A stretch of DNA of 64,000 nt from Ampullaceana balthica (taxonomy: Eukaryota > Mollusca > Gastropoda > Lymnaeidae): assembly GCA_944989445.1 (NCBI GenBank), contig CALYLW010000500.1:1-64000 (forward strand), read 5' to 3'. How positions within the stretch are numbered: the first letter of the stretch is position 1; every line of letters starts with the position of its first letter. The translations under genes were made by a program, and so were the position numbers. The notes under the pieces were generated by a model. The model was not told the DNA's origin and ran no database searches. It worked only from the letters and a program-made list of their open reading frames with translations. Positions 24,801 through 39,800 of the stretch are shown one piece after another.

Positions 24801-27800
24801 CCCTCCACACTATTATTAATAATTGAACAATTTCATGTGGACGTTCGAAAAGAGTTATTTTTTGGTGCAGTAATTTGGTGCGCTGCTTTCTAAAATTTCT
24901 CTTGTAAAAAGATATTATATGACGCCATTGTTTTAGCTCATATTTTAATTTTGTAAAAGGGAACGATGTAAAAAGAGGATTTGAGGATTGTTAATTATAA
25001 AATACTTTGTGTACATTTCAGGAATACATGTATTTCGTATTTATCATACAAAGATAAGTTACTTGGGCTTTTGAAAAAGGTGGGCGCCGCAGCACAACCT
25101 AGTTATATTATATTACATTATTTAAATATTATATTATATATTATTATATATTATATTTATTATATTATATTTATATATTATATTTTAGATAATAATTATA
25201 AATTTAATTATATCATTAATATTTTTTTGTTTAAGTCTAGCCCTCCACTTGCTAAATCATTTATAACTTTCTCTAGATAAGTTCAACTGTTGTTGTATAA
25301 AGGTAAGCACACATAAAAGATGTTGCCAGTAAAAGTTTCTGGGTCAACGCTATGAAAAAGCCCATTTTAATGACACCATTGGTGTATTATAAAATTCTTT
25401 ACTGTGAAAATAGCAGTTGTGCCTAATAATAAAAAATAGTTACAATTTATTGTACTTTCATACTATTTATTGCTTAGAACCTACAAAGTTATTTTGCTAT
25501 ACTGTCAACACCAATCTGTTAGCCCTTACATTGCTGTCCCTTTCATTGATGACATCAGGAGTTTGGTAGGCAAACTTGTCAATCTCAACATAATCCAAGC
25601 GTGATGTTTTATCAACAAGTACAGGTCCATGCTTTTTGTCTTGGCCAGTTGGTGGTGCATCTGTGGGAAAGAATTATCCTTTTTTTTTCTTTTCAATTTC
25701 TCTCCTTCAACAATATTAATGTTATATAACCATTGTAGAATGCATGTTGGAGCTAATTTTGGGTTCATATGAGGTTAGGGAAACAAAATAATGGCTGGTT
25801 CTTCAGAATGTTGTCTATATCATATTCAAAACTTTCCAATTTTGTTAAAATAATACTTTTTGTCATTTCTTCTTTAGAAGACTTGTGTGTCTACAGCAAT
25901 GTTGAAATCCCTTAATTTTTAAAAGCCAAATGATGAAATGTTTTGTAACTGTTAACTACACTGACACTGAACACTTGTGTTGTGATATTACTTCATTTGG
26001 AGAGCTTTAAAAAAATCGTACCTGTGCCAGGAGAGCGTTCTTTTGAAGAGCTTAAAAACAACCTACCAGTGCCAGGAGCCAGTTTCCGGGAGTCATTTCG
26101 GGCAACTTCCTTAGCACGGGTCAGGTCGACCTTAGCTTGAATTTTTAATTTCCCATCATGGCCACTGACCAACTCAATCTGATCAGGGGTCAGCCTCTGG
26201 TTGGCCAGGGCCTGCAACAGCTCCGGGCTGACTTCAGCATCAGCAGATATGGATTCAGGGTCTATCCCTGCAGCTTTTGCAACTATAATAAAATAATAAA
26301 AAAGATGTGAATGCAATTTTGAAGAAAGAATAACAGTTAGTTGTTGTTTTTTAATATAGTAGAGACGTATGACCTGGTATTCATGCAAAGCAATATAATT
26401 AATTTTAACAATTATTAGCCTGTTTTTATATTGAGTGTTTTAAAATTGAAAACTTGGTATTCAATTCTAAAACAAATAATGCTTAGATTAATATTTACAC
26501 TAAAGTCAAGGGAAGTAACATAGCTAAACCCCATTCTATAGCATAACCTCAAGTATCCATTTTAGTGTTTATCATTTATATCAACATTTTTTTAAAAAAT
26601 GTAAATTGAATCCTACCCTACAATCCAAGATAAAGATTCATACATTTTATGAATGAGTCAATTTCAAATGAATAACTTACTTTCACTGGTCAAAAGCAAA
26701 ATAAATATTTTTTACAAAATGGCGAACATTTTTTTCAAAAATAAAAAACCCAGGTTACAAAATTTATAAAGTAATAAATTACCTGCAGTAGTCAATGACT
26801 TTGAGATCAAACTCTTAAACTCAGCTGCTGATGACGCTGTGCTACTAGATCTAGTTGACTGCAGAATTCCATCAATTACTTCCTAGAATAGATAAAGAGA
26901 ATAAGAGTTACGAAAAAGAAATTCATTCAAAAGTCATAAAAAAACAAAGACATCCACATATCTTATTTTATATCTTATCTTTTTTTTTCTTTTAAATCAT
27001 GTGGCTGTTATTCTTAAAACATAACTATAAAATAATAAACAGATAAAAACTTAGATATATCATTTTATAATGAAATTTCATACAACAAAAAAATTTGTAT
27101 ATATTTATATATAAGTGATGCAAATGGAATTTATAAAAAGTTCTGCTAAAACTAGAGAGAAAAATGTGGCTACAGTAAATTTATAATGTACATTTTAAGC
27201 TGTGCATCAATAAAAATATAAGATAAAATGAAGTAATACATTTTCTGTTTGTATATTGGTCCGAATGGGTCAAGTAATTAATAAAATATAGTAAGAATTT
27301 TACAACAGATAATTCATAAATACTATTATGCCTGGATAACAGTTTAGTTTGATTACAATTTCTTCTAAAACAATTTCACTGTAATCTAAGAAATCATTTC
27401 CAAACTAAATATGTCAAGTTATACATGAATAAATATTCAGCTATAAAGAAGCAACTGTTGAGGTTCAAAATATCCTTTGTCTTTTATAATACATAAATGC
27501 ACACATTACTGATATATATTACGATGGTGAATTCTTTGGACGAATTAAAATTATGCACTTCAAGTTCTCTGACCATCCATCTTTAAGAATAGTAAGGTAT
27601 CTATATTGGTTTATCTAATCAAAGAAAACGTATAAAAAACTAATGATCGGTAAAATTAATATTTTAAAAATTCCATTTTATTGATTTGAAAAAAAATCAT
27701 ATTAATGGTTCACCGACAAAACGGCCCTGGACAAAACGGCCCCGGACAAAACGGCCCCGACAAAACTGCCCCGACATAACGGCCCCGACAAAACGGCCCT

Positions 27801-30800
27801 GGACTAATAGATGGACTAAACGTAAAATGTCCAATGAAATTATTAAATTCGTATTTTTACTCACCTATTCAGTGTTTTGCTAATAATAAACAATAATAAT
27901 GACATCACAATAGTGAATTTATTAGCCTTTACGCGAAATAGTACCAATCTCGGCTGTTTTTTGACAAGAAACAATATAATAACATCACAAGATATAATTT
28001 TACAATTTTACCACTTTATTTAAGGGTGAAAAAGTTGACAAAAGCTTAAAATGACAAAAAATTAAAGCTTTTGTTGAAAAATGTTAGCAATTTGTCTGGG
28101 GCCGTTTTGACCGGGGCCGTTATGTTGGGGCCGTTTTGTCCGGGGCCGTTTTGACATATCACCCATATAAATATCAACCCCCGTAGCAACAACAATTTAA
28201 AGAAGAAACCAGAGATAGCTGCAACAAAAATGAATGTGGCAGTAATTAGAAAGTTCATTAAAACAACATTAAGCTCTACACAACAAATAACCTACACACC
28301 TACACACCTTCACACCTACACACCTACACACCTTCACACCTACACACCTACACACCTACACTACCTGAATACTTCCTGTAGCATTCTTTCATGGGGAAAC
28401 AAAGATGATTTGAACTGATTTAATTTCAGTGGCAAAAAGCTGATTTTGAAAAATTTTTAAATCATAAAATTGTAGTAGTTTTGAGATTTAAAGAGTGTAA
28501 ACAGTGACAGATTTTTCATTGTCATAGTCATAGAATTGTAATGACTTATTTTGTATTATTGTTAGTTGAATTCATTCATTTTTTGGTTGCGCCTCACAAC
28601 TAATTTTTCTTTAACTCTAATTATTGTTTAAAAAATTAAGTAAATCCAGTTTCAATCAAAAACAATTATATGACAATTATTTAGACTTTAAATTAATGCA
28701 ATGCACTATAAGCCACATTATAAAAACTTTTAGCAGCCATTACGAGTTATAAAAAAATAAAGAAGTGCATGTTACTTTCCTTATTTAAACTAAGCATATT
28801 TCGTATGTGGAAAAGCATAGAAAAATGTTGTTAGAATAAAACTTCAGAAATGAATAGAAAAAAACTTTTTTACATTGCATTCTTATTTAATATTAGAGAG
28901 CTGTAAAAACAACCTGTACTTGAATATGCATCTTCTGTATGGGATCCATCCACCAAAGAAAACATTGATAAACTAGAACAAATTAAAAAAAGAGCTGCCA
29001 GATTCATTACTGGAGAATATTCAAAACTGACAAGAATAACACCATTAGTTAAATCATTAAACCTTGAAACACTAGAGGATAGAAGAACCAAGAGTAAAGT
29101 AGTAATCATACATACAGCAATTAATTCTTATTTAGAAATACAACACAAAGATAACTTAATACAACCCTCAGATAAGGATAAAAACACCTTTCTTATTCGG
29201 CATGCGAGAACAAACACATACAAGTTTTCATTCTTCCCGTCCGGAATTCGGGCGTGGAATGGGTTGCCTGAAGAAACCAGGAAAACCAACACTTTATCAA
29301 CATTTAAATCTCTAATAAGAATGCAGGACTAAACGCAAACCATAGATAAGCGTAAGATGCAATAATCTTCTGTATAGAAGGAGCGTCTGTAATAGATAAG
29401 ATAAGATAAGATAAGATAATATTAACATTTTAACACCCCCCCTGCCCACCCCTCACTCAACTGAAAGGTTTACAAAAAGTCTATAATTTAAAAAAATAAC
29501 AGAAAATAAAAATGTAAAACATCAGCCAATGATATGAATAATGTTCTTTTTTGTAAGAACACAAGAAGTAATGGACCGAAGGCAAATATGTGTACTAGAA
29601 AATTATAACCAAAAAAAAAGTTTGATTTTAAAAGCTGATGATGCTCTAAAATCCTTTTAGAAAATGCATGTAAGAAAAATGGAAGCAAGTAAAAGCAAAT
29701 AAAGCATATCATTATTTTAAAGCTTTCATCAAGATTAATGAAAGAAAGTAAAAATTAATTATGTTAACAAATAAGTAATTATAAAACAATTCTTCATTGA
29801 ACAAGTTTAAAAAATAAAGTGCAGAAGGTCTACTCTAACACTGAAATAAGACATTAGTTTAATCTCCTCATTCTTACATCTCTGGATATGGATCTTGATG
29901 GATGGGTCTTGGACCAAAGGTCAGCTGCTCGCTAAAATTGGAATTCATCAACATGAAAGAACGTCAAATCATCAAAAATGTGTCTAACTAATAAACTTCA
30001 GAAAAGGAGTTCTCTTTGGTTGGATGACATGATAGGGTTTCATAAATTTATAGTTGTTTTAAAAAAGCATTGATTATTAAGAATGTTTAAATTGGCTTAC
30101 TGTGTAGCTAACAGTTTCAAACTTCATAAATGTAACACATACAGAAAGTGTGCACAGATAATATGTTCAAAGTGTGCACAGATAATTTGTTCAACATTTT
30201 TATACAATAAAATTCATAGTTTTTAAAACTAATTTTTAATTTAAATTTGGAAGGATAATTTTGATAATTAAATTAATACTCAAGACCAAAAAAAAACGGA
30301 AGATAAAATTTTAAATAGAGAATGATTTTAAATTTCTAGTGTAAGTTCACACAGGTGTAAAATTAAAATGTTAAATTGAACCTGTTCAACATTTTAAGCT
30401 CTTGATTCTTTTTTTACCATTGCTTGAAGTGTTATTGTCAACATGCAACACCTCACAGTATCCAAAAAATAAGAAGTCACTCATTTAGGACCAAGGTTTT
30501 GTGAATGTAAATGTTCAGATATGTTTCTCCTCTCCTTTTCTTATATCTCCCATGACTCACCACAAAACTACCCCACCCCCTAAATCCAGAGTAAATAGAG
30601 TTCTCACTCTTTGTCAGCAACTCAATTGCAGCCCTACATGTTGGACACTAGATCAACATTGGTGAGAGGGTCACGAGTGATAACAAATTTGATGCTATGG
30701 GGTTTTGAGTATGAAATAATTATTTTAAAAATGATGGTTTTATTATGCTTGGCCATTTGGATTACTTAATTTTTATATTTCCAGATATTAAATCAGTATT

Positions 30801-33800
30801 AGAATTGAATACAAGATGTTTTTATTATCCAGGTTTCAATAAAACTTATTGTATCAGAAATAAAATTAAATGTATCTAAAAATATTTTTTTTGTTAATAA
30901 AAGTTTTGACTTCTAAAAAAAAAGCATTAAAAAAAAATCATCAGTTATTTTATTTGAGAATCTGGATTTCTTTTAATTTGCCTGAGTAAATCTTATGATA
31001 TCCATCAGTCCCTTTGGTATCAGCATCTATAGGTATTTTACAGTTGACATGATATTAGTTGGGATGCAGATTGATAGCCAAATAAAAAGAACACATTAAA
31101 TCTAACTTTTAGATAAAATCTAAATGAAATACTTGGAAATGCAAGGCATTATTTATTTTTATTATTTTTTCTCTGAATTTGATATGCTGGGAATCATTGC
31201 TCAGTGAAAATAAAGCAGGAATTTCATATATCATGAAGTAAGTTATCATTACCTTAACATCCATTTCAAGGTCATTTCCTGCCTCCGGACGAGCAAGAAC
31301 ATTAACTGCTATCACCTGAGCATGGTCAGCCAATGTGTCTATAATGTCCTTCTCTGTTATACTAGACCTCTGGGAGCTGGATTCTAAAAACACATAGAAA
31401 AATATGAAACAAAACTAGTATTCAAAATATGTAGTCCCAAACAAAATGTTTTTCTTTAATCATTTATCCTATCCCCAAAATCTGATCTCCAAAATAACAA
31501 ATAAATTATAAAACATGATTAATCAAAGCTGAAGGAAAAGCTATCTATGCCTCACTCTTGTTCTATTGCTTTATGAAAAATGTCTGCTTGGATTGGAGCT
31601 ATGCTTTTAATTTTGAAATAATGTTGTGAGTGTTTTGTTTGTTGAAAGTTTGTCATTAAATTAATCGATTTAAAATGAGAAATTAAATTAAATTTTTTAA
31701 ACAAATCAAATGTCATAGCATTGATGTTAGACACAACCTCCTGATAGCTTAGATGCCTGGTCCCAGAGCATGTGTTTTCCAGTGGAGCTGAGCCTGTCTA
31801 GTTCATCTTTGGATATAGAGCTTGCACCACTTCCTGTGAATGAATGTTTTTTTAATTAAATTTATCTCCATGGTAATAAGTAAGTTCTTGTCAATAAGCT
31901 CTTTTCTATCAACAAATTCCTTTACAGTCTATAAGGCCTTTTATCATAAAAAAGGTCATTATGGTCTACACGCTCTTTTATTATCAATGTTGTTTTTTTT
32001 AAATATATGTATGCTTTTTTATTATCAATAAGTTCTTTCACATCTGTTAGCTATTTTATTATTAGTAATTTAGATTAATAATTTATTGATCATAAAATAT
32101 TTAAGCTATTTTATTATCATTAAATTATTTTATTATCAATAAACACTTCTATAAATAAATCATTAAAAACAATTAGAGTTCTCATATTACTTCTCCAATG
32201 TCTGCTTTAATTCACCTCTTTTGCTGAAATGCTTTGAGCTGTCAGAGAGTGGAATGGAGAGCTTTTTGCCTGTTTTCCACTGGTCTGGCTCATCTTCAGA
32301 CAAGCCTGACTCATCAGTTACTAAAGATAACATAAATGATAACTTTATAATGTAATGACTTGGTCTTCTTATACATGTCAATGACTTAATGTCTGACATA
32401 AATGATAACTTTATAATGTAATGACTTGGTCTTGCTTATACATGTCAATGACTTAATGTCTCATAAATGATAACTTTATAATGTAATGACTTGGTCTCTT
32501 TAACATTCAATGACTTATGTCTCAAATAAATGATAACTTTATATGAAGACTTGGTCTTCTTATACATGTCAATGACTTAATGCTCACATAAACAACTGAT
32601 GAATGAGTACAAATAATGAAAATAAGAATATTTTTAAGAAAGTGTTTCTAATAATTGTTGTTAATATACTAACTGATTATACAATTATTGTTGTTAATAT
32701 ACTAACTCATTATACAATTATTGTTGTTGATATACTAACTGATTATACAATTATTGTTGTTGATATACTAACTGATTATACAATTATTGTTGTTGATATA
32801 CTAACTGATTATACAATTATTGTTGTTGATATACTAACTGATTATACAATTATTGTTGTTAATATACTAACTCATTATACAATTATTGTTGTTGATATAC
32901 TAACTCATTATACAATTATTGTTGTTGATATACTAACTGATTATACAATTATTGTTGTTGATATACTAACTGATTATACAATTATTGTTGTTGATATACT
33001 AACTGATTATACAATTATTGTTGTTGATATACTAACTGATTATACAATTATTGTTGTTAATATACTAACTGATTATACAATTATTGTAGACTGTTATATC
33101 GGTTTCAAACTGTGCTAACAAAGAAAATTACTGACACCAAATAGCTACCTTCAATACGGTTAGCTCCCATCAGGTCATTGATATTCCCAATGTCATGGCC
33201 GCTCCCTCCACCTCGAGCTACAGACCCGCCCACACTAATTATTTCACCATCAGGGGCCATAATGACACTGCCTTTCAGAGACTCAGATTGACTTCCAGCT
33301 GTTGATCAGAAAATTTATGACATCCTAAATTGATTTCAGGCAGCGCCATGAGACTTAATCAGGAATGTTGCCAAAATAATTAATCTTTAGCTCAAATGTA
33401 ATGAGTAGAAAACAACAACATGAAAAAGGTTTTTTTAAAAAATACACCTTTTTGTTTCTTTTTTTTGTGTTTCTTTTTTTGTCAGTACTGGAATACTAAA
33501 TAGGCTACTTTATTTCTAACCATAAGATAATTTTATACATTACCAGAATGAGATTCAGTTGTGTTTTTTGTTTTTTAAATTGTAAATTTCCAGCAAAGAC
33601 ATAAAAATTCCTTAAGATATTTATGAAATTTGGAGTGAATATAAATGATGCTATTGTAGGATATTGTATGAGTTAAACAATTTTAATTGTATTCACTTTC
33701 TTTTTAATATAATTGTCAATATTTATGTATACAAGGGAAAGATTTTAAACAGTCTGTGATGGAAGAAAATTTAAAGAACTTTAGCTGATAAAATTAAATT

Positions 33801-36800
33801 ATATTTAAACTGAGAAGGAAAGAAAATCAACATTTTTTTCTTTAATGAAATAATTTTTTTAGAGTGTCAACAGCAAATCTGATAGAAAGATAATATTTTC
33901 TGTTAGCTTATCTTTATAAAGCATATTTGTTTTCAATAACAAACCAAAATAAACATACTTAAACAATTTGTTACACACTGTAGCTTCATAGCTTTGGATT
34001 AGTGTTACTTTTATAAAGTCTTACATATCAGGTACTTTTCTAGTCAAATATTTATTTCAACATATTCAACAAATCATAAAGTAATAGCAATGTCCATAGA
34101 CACATTTCTAATTATTACTTAATCAAGTTCTTCTCCTCAACATGGAATTTTGTTAACTTAAACAATATTGAAGGTCAGCGGAAACTGTGCAACTACTGAA
34201 TTGCATTCACAAATGTGTCACCTTATATAGTTTGATTAACATATATAATTAGCTTTTGCATTAAAATCAATGAAGACATTATTCATGGGCAATTGAAATA
34301 TAATATATTCATTTTTTTCCAAAACCTTTAAAATCAGGATATTTATCAGTTAAAATAAAATTCAGTTTGCATGCCATGCATATTTTTTTTCTGGATTTGT
34401 ATATCTAATTTTCCAATACATTTTGGAATATTGAATGGAATTTTTGTAAAGGACTCTTTAGTGGATTATCTTTTTAGTCTCACACACATTTTAACAGTGT
34501 TAAAATTAGTTAGCATCAACATATTGCTGTATATATTGTATATATGCTGCATTTATTTATGAGTTTCTATAGCAAACTATACTTTAGCAGTGGTTCTCAA
34601 AGTAAAATACTCAGAAAAAGGAATCTCAAGAAAATAATTTTATTTTATATAACAATAGAGGTGGAATGAAGTATTAGTGTTTGGGTATGGACTCCGATCA
34701 TTGCAGGAAATGACTGTTACATTTTAAAATTTATGAGAACAAGATAAAATAGCTCCACAAATAAAATTTTAAAAATAAGTTGCAGGTTTTTTACTGAATG
34801 GAATGTTGTTGAGACAAAAATAACTTATCAGTGGTGGTGTAAAAACCCTTTTTTAGACAAGAGATTCATTAACATTTGATTGAGAACCACTTCTTTCATT
34901 ATATCATTGTCCCTCGTCACATAATTTGTTATTATCACATAACACAGTTATTGTCGGGATTTCAAGCCAAATTCCATTAAAACCCCATCAACTCATACAT
35001 GATGTTATGAATGTTTAGCACAAAGTTCAAGGCCAGCCACCAATTGTTTACTTAGCCTAAATCTGTGCCATTTGTTGTTTCCCTCTCTGTCCAGACTCCA
35101 GGAGTCCAGGGAAGAAGGACCAGAGGAGTGTGGTACGTGGACAGAAGCGTGGGGTATGTGGATAGGTGGGTAGTAGGTGTGGCCTGAATGGCCACGCTCT
35201 GAGTGGGGTGCATCCTGGTTCAGAGTGTAGAGAGAGTGGATTGCTTTGGAAAGTGGGGGAGGTTGGAAGAGGACACCAGAGAAATCTGGCAATGCTGAAA
35301 ACCAAGCAACAAATCCAAACAATTCATTTTCTGTTAAACAGTGACAAAACCATACATATATACACACACAGATATTTTGAGCATATCCTTTTGAATATGT
35401 CAAAACATATAACTGACGAAATTAGATTCATTCGATTTATTCTTGCATACAGACAATATTAAAACCATTTTTATTTTTAAAATATGATTAAAAACTGTCA
35501 AATCGATTGCAATAAAGTAAAATCCCTTTCCTTCTTATAGATAGCTGAGAGGAGTTGAAGAAATTATGGGTTAATTTTTTAAGTAAGTTCTAATTACCCT
35601 GTTACTGTTTCTGTTCTAGATAATCATAAAACTTGTCTAGATTAGTAACACAAGTTATCTTTTGGATGCTGCCTCGGTCTACTTTAAATATTAACAAAGT
35701 TGTCTTACACTTACACACAAAATGTATGCTTAATACTTACAATCTCTTTTTGTTCCATGAATTTTCTTCTTTGACTTTTTCAGGTTGCCTTTTGACTCTG
35801 TGTGTTCGCCTGATGATCCTTTACAGGAAAAACAACCAATAAAATTATATTTAGGATAGTTCAACTAAAATCTTAAATATTTTATATATGGAATAAACAT
35901 TCAAACTTCTTTCATATGAGTGTAAAGAGTAAGGTTAAAAAAGTAATATAAGTAATTTTATTTCTTACTTTGTAATTTAAATTATTTTATAAAAGTGTAA
36001 TTTCAAAACTGTAAATTGTATTATAAAATTTAATGCTCATTTTACATTGATTGTTTCATTACTTTTTAATATGTTAAGGGTGATTATTATTTTCGACTAA
36101 TAAAAAGGAAATTTAACTAAATTTGAAATGCACACCTAAATAGATATTTCAAATTATACAATATGGAATTTATCTTTATTGTTAAATCATTTTTTTTACA
36201 TGTAAAATAGAGTACTGATATATCATCATAATTGTAAACATTAGATTGATTATTATTAAGCCCTACCCTTAGAAATCTGGCTTAGATGCTCTGTAAATTA
36301 TTTTGATTGATTGAAAGCAATTTCAATTTGTTTTCCAAATAGTTTAGCAAAGCAAATGTTAGCTAATAACAAGGATAACCCAACCCAATATTTAACGGAT
36401 GAGTTATCCAGTCCTACCAGTGACCCAATGTTGAGTTATCCAGTCCTACCAGTGAACCAATGTTGAGTCATCCAGTCCTACCAGTAACCCAATGTTGAGT
36501 CATCCAGTCATACAAGTGACCCAACGTTGAGTCATCCAGTCATACAAGTGACCCAATGTTGAGTCATCCAGTCCTACAAGTGACCCAACATTGAGTCATC
36601 CAGTCAAACAAGTGACCCAATGTTGAGTCATCCAGTCCTATCAGTGACCCAACGTTGAGTCATCCAGTCCTACCAGTAACCCAACGTTGAGTCATCCAGT
36701 CCTACAAGTGACCCAATGTTGAGTCATCCAGTCCTACAAGTGACCCAATGTTGAGTCATCCAGTCCTACAAGTGACCCAATGTTGAGTCATACAGTCCTA

Positions 36801-39800
36801 CCAGTGACCCAAAGCTTAGTCATCCAGTCCTATCAGTGACCCAATGTTGAGTCATCCAGTCCTACCAGTAACCCAATGTTGAGTCATCCAGTCATACAAG
36901 TGACCCAACGTTGAGTCATCCAGTCATACAAGTGACCCAATGTTGAGTCATCCAGTCCTACAAGTGACCCAACATTGAGTCATCCAGTCAAACAAGTGAC
37001 CCAATGTTGAGTCATCCAGTCCTATCAGTGACCCAACGTTGAGTCATCCAGTCCTACCAGTAACCCAACGTTGAGTCATCCAGTCCTACAAGTGAACCAA
37101 TGTTGAGTCATCCAGTCCTACCAGTGAACCAATGTTGAGTCATCCAGTCCTACCAGTAACCCAATGTTGAGTCATCCAGTCATACAAGTGACCCAACGTT
37201 GAGTCATCCAGTCATACAAGTGACCCAATGTTGAGTCATCCAGTCCTACAAGTGACCCAACATTGAGTCATCCAGTCAAACAAGTGACCCAATGTTGAGT
37301 CATCCAGTCCTATCAGTGACCCAACGTTGAGTCATCCAGTCCTACCAGTAACCCAACGTTGAGTCATCCAGTCCTACAAGTGACCCAATGTTGAGTCATC
37401 CAGTCCTACAAGTGACCCAATGTTGAGTCATCCAGTCCTACAAGTGACCCAATGTTGAGTCATACAGTCCTACCAGTGACCCAAAGCTTAGTCATCCAGT
37501 CCTATCAGTGACCCAATGTTGAGTCATCCAGTACTACAAGTGAGCCAATGTTTAATGGATGAATCATCCATTTATACCTTCATCATCCACGTGAACAGAG
37601 ACATCACCAGCATCACTGGTGGATAACGCAGATGCTGTCAGAGTCGAGTGCTGGGGTGTGGCAGGTTGGATGTTGACAGTCGGTGGATCCAGGAATTGAC
37701 CAGCTGAAAAACATTGGCAGATCAATAGACATGACCAAAGCCCACATGAGTAAACAATATTGTAATGTGCTGTTTACAATGAGGAGGGTGGTGAACAGAT
37801 CTGTATAGAAATTTCTATATTAACAGGTTCATGAAGAGGTGCAAAACTTACTGTATAAAAAGAAAGAAAAAAATGTAGACCAAGTAAACAAATATTGCAG
37901 CTAAAATCTCAAACTTGAATTTCACAATTTATATCACTATGATAATAACTTTAATAACAGACTTTATAAACTTGATTTGACACTGGTACCAAGAAGGCTT
38001 TGTTGATCTTAGATCACTTATATTTTTAATTTTAGAATAAAAAATGTATTCTTGTTTTGTAATGTCTGCTAAAAAAAGAGATTTTTTATACAGGGTTTGT
38101 GTGTATGTGTGGGTGTGTGTATTTGTGTGTGGGTGTATGGGTGTGTGGGTGTATGTGTGTGTGGGTGTATGTGTGTGTGGGTGTATGTGTGTGTGGGTTG
38201 TCTGGGTGTTTTTTTAAATCCTATCCAATTAAGTCCCACTACTTAATTGTCTTGTCTTATCTATACAGACGGTCCTATTATATAGAAGATTATTGCATCC
38301 ACAGACCATGTTGGCAAGTGATGCAGCATTCACAGGCCACAGCTATGAGGGTTCCACGCTATTCCCAGCCAACTTTGTTTCCCTAACTATTGTCAGTTAC
38401 CCATTTTGAGCTGGATGGACTCAGGGACAACCCTGGGCTGGGAACAAATTCCTGCCTTTTTGGAGATTCGAACCCATGACAATTGGTATGCCAGCCAAGC
38501 GTACATGCCACTCGACCACCTTGCCCCTTACTAACTTCACAAGACGTCCCACACCACCTGATATATTATACTTTCTATTACTAGCAGCTGCTACGAACGT
38601 TAAAAATGGCTTCTGGGTGAAGTTTAAACTAGTAGAGCTGTGCACTAGGTTTGAACCAGAGATGTAGGACATAAAGCGTCAGTGACTCACCCCGACCAAT
38701 GGAAGGCAGCAGGACATTCTGGCTTGTTGTCTCTCTGCTCACGTCACGGATGGGAGACAGAGAATGGCGAATGGGAGGCAGAACAGGAACTCCAGAGTAT
38801 TCTGACGATGAACCTGATTCACGCCTGACAGACACGAGGGGTACTCCCCCAGGATAATCACCTTCTAGACTGTCGGATCCACTGAGTCTGCTCGAGGAGG
38901 AGCCTAGTGGAGTTTAAACCCATTTCATTAGAAAACTTTTTTCAAAAATCTGAAGAATTAACGAAAATATTAAATAGTATTGAGGAACATCTAATTAAGA
39001 AAAGCTAAGCAAAATGTCAACCTATGCTAGTGAAACTTGGCCCACCAAAAAGCGGCAGAAAAAGGAGGAAAGTTCTCAGAAAATATATGGACCAACAAAG
39101 GATGAATTCGGATAGAGGATACGAACCAACCATGGACTGAAAAATAACACGATTGTAGCAGGATTTTTTTTTAAATGGCAGGGTACGCTGTGCAAGACGG
39201 TTAAAAAGAATGGCAAATAACAGAGGAACGAAAAGGGAACACCAAAAAAGCCCCAGAGAAAAGGCTCAAAGGCAGACCTAGGCTTAGATAGATAGATGAT
39301 GTAGAGATATGTCTACAACAACTGGGCATCCAATCTTGGAGAAGAAAGGCGTTGGTTAGGTCTGAGTGGAAGGTAATGGAGACGTAGGCCAAAGCCCTTC
39401 ATGGGATGTAGTGCCACAGGGATGGATAAGTAAAATTTTGTAATGGAACTGAAATAAATCCTTTACAATGTAATTAGTTAAAGTTGTTTTAAGTCACAGC
39501 TGAGGAGAAAGCAAGAAGTCATCATGCCCAGACCAACAAACAGATTTAAAATTACAGTTAAGAGAAATCAGTAAGACATATTTCGCCAGGGGCGTCACTA
39601 GGGGGTGCCGACCGCACCGGGCGACACCATCACGTGGGGTGAGACCAAAAGGTAAAATTATCTATGGTCCCGTTATTTGCACTGTCAGACTCAGGGGAGG
39701 TATATGGGGTAGGTCGTGAGAAGGTGACATCATGAGCTACCGCACTGGGTGACACCAACCCTAGTGACGCCTCTGTATTTCGCAAATGATTTAACTAACA

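Noticed and set aside
32603..33118. 171-residue + strand frame with 11-residue repeats
   Set aside because: It is a 33-bp minisatellite inside an intron of the - strand gene; the open frame follows from the period.
36396..37556. Regular repeat array that could suggest a CRISPR
   Set aside because: Units are contiguous with no unique spacers, and the context is a eukaryotic intron. The same applies to the 31-, 35-, 38- and 41-bp arrays.
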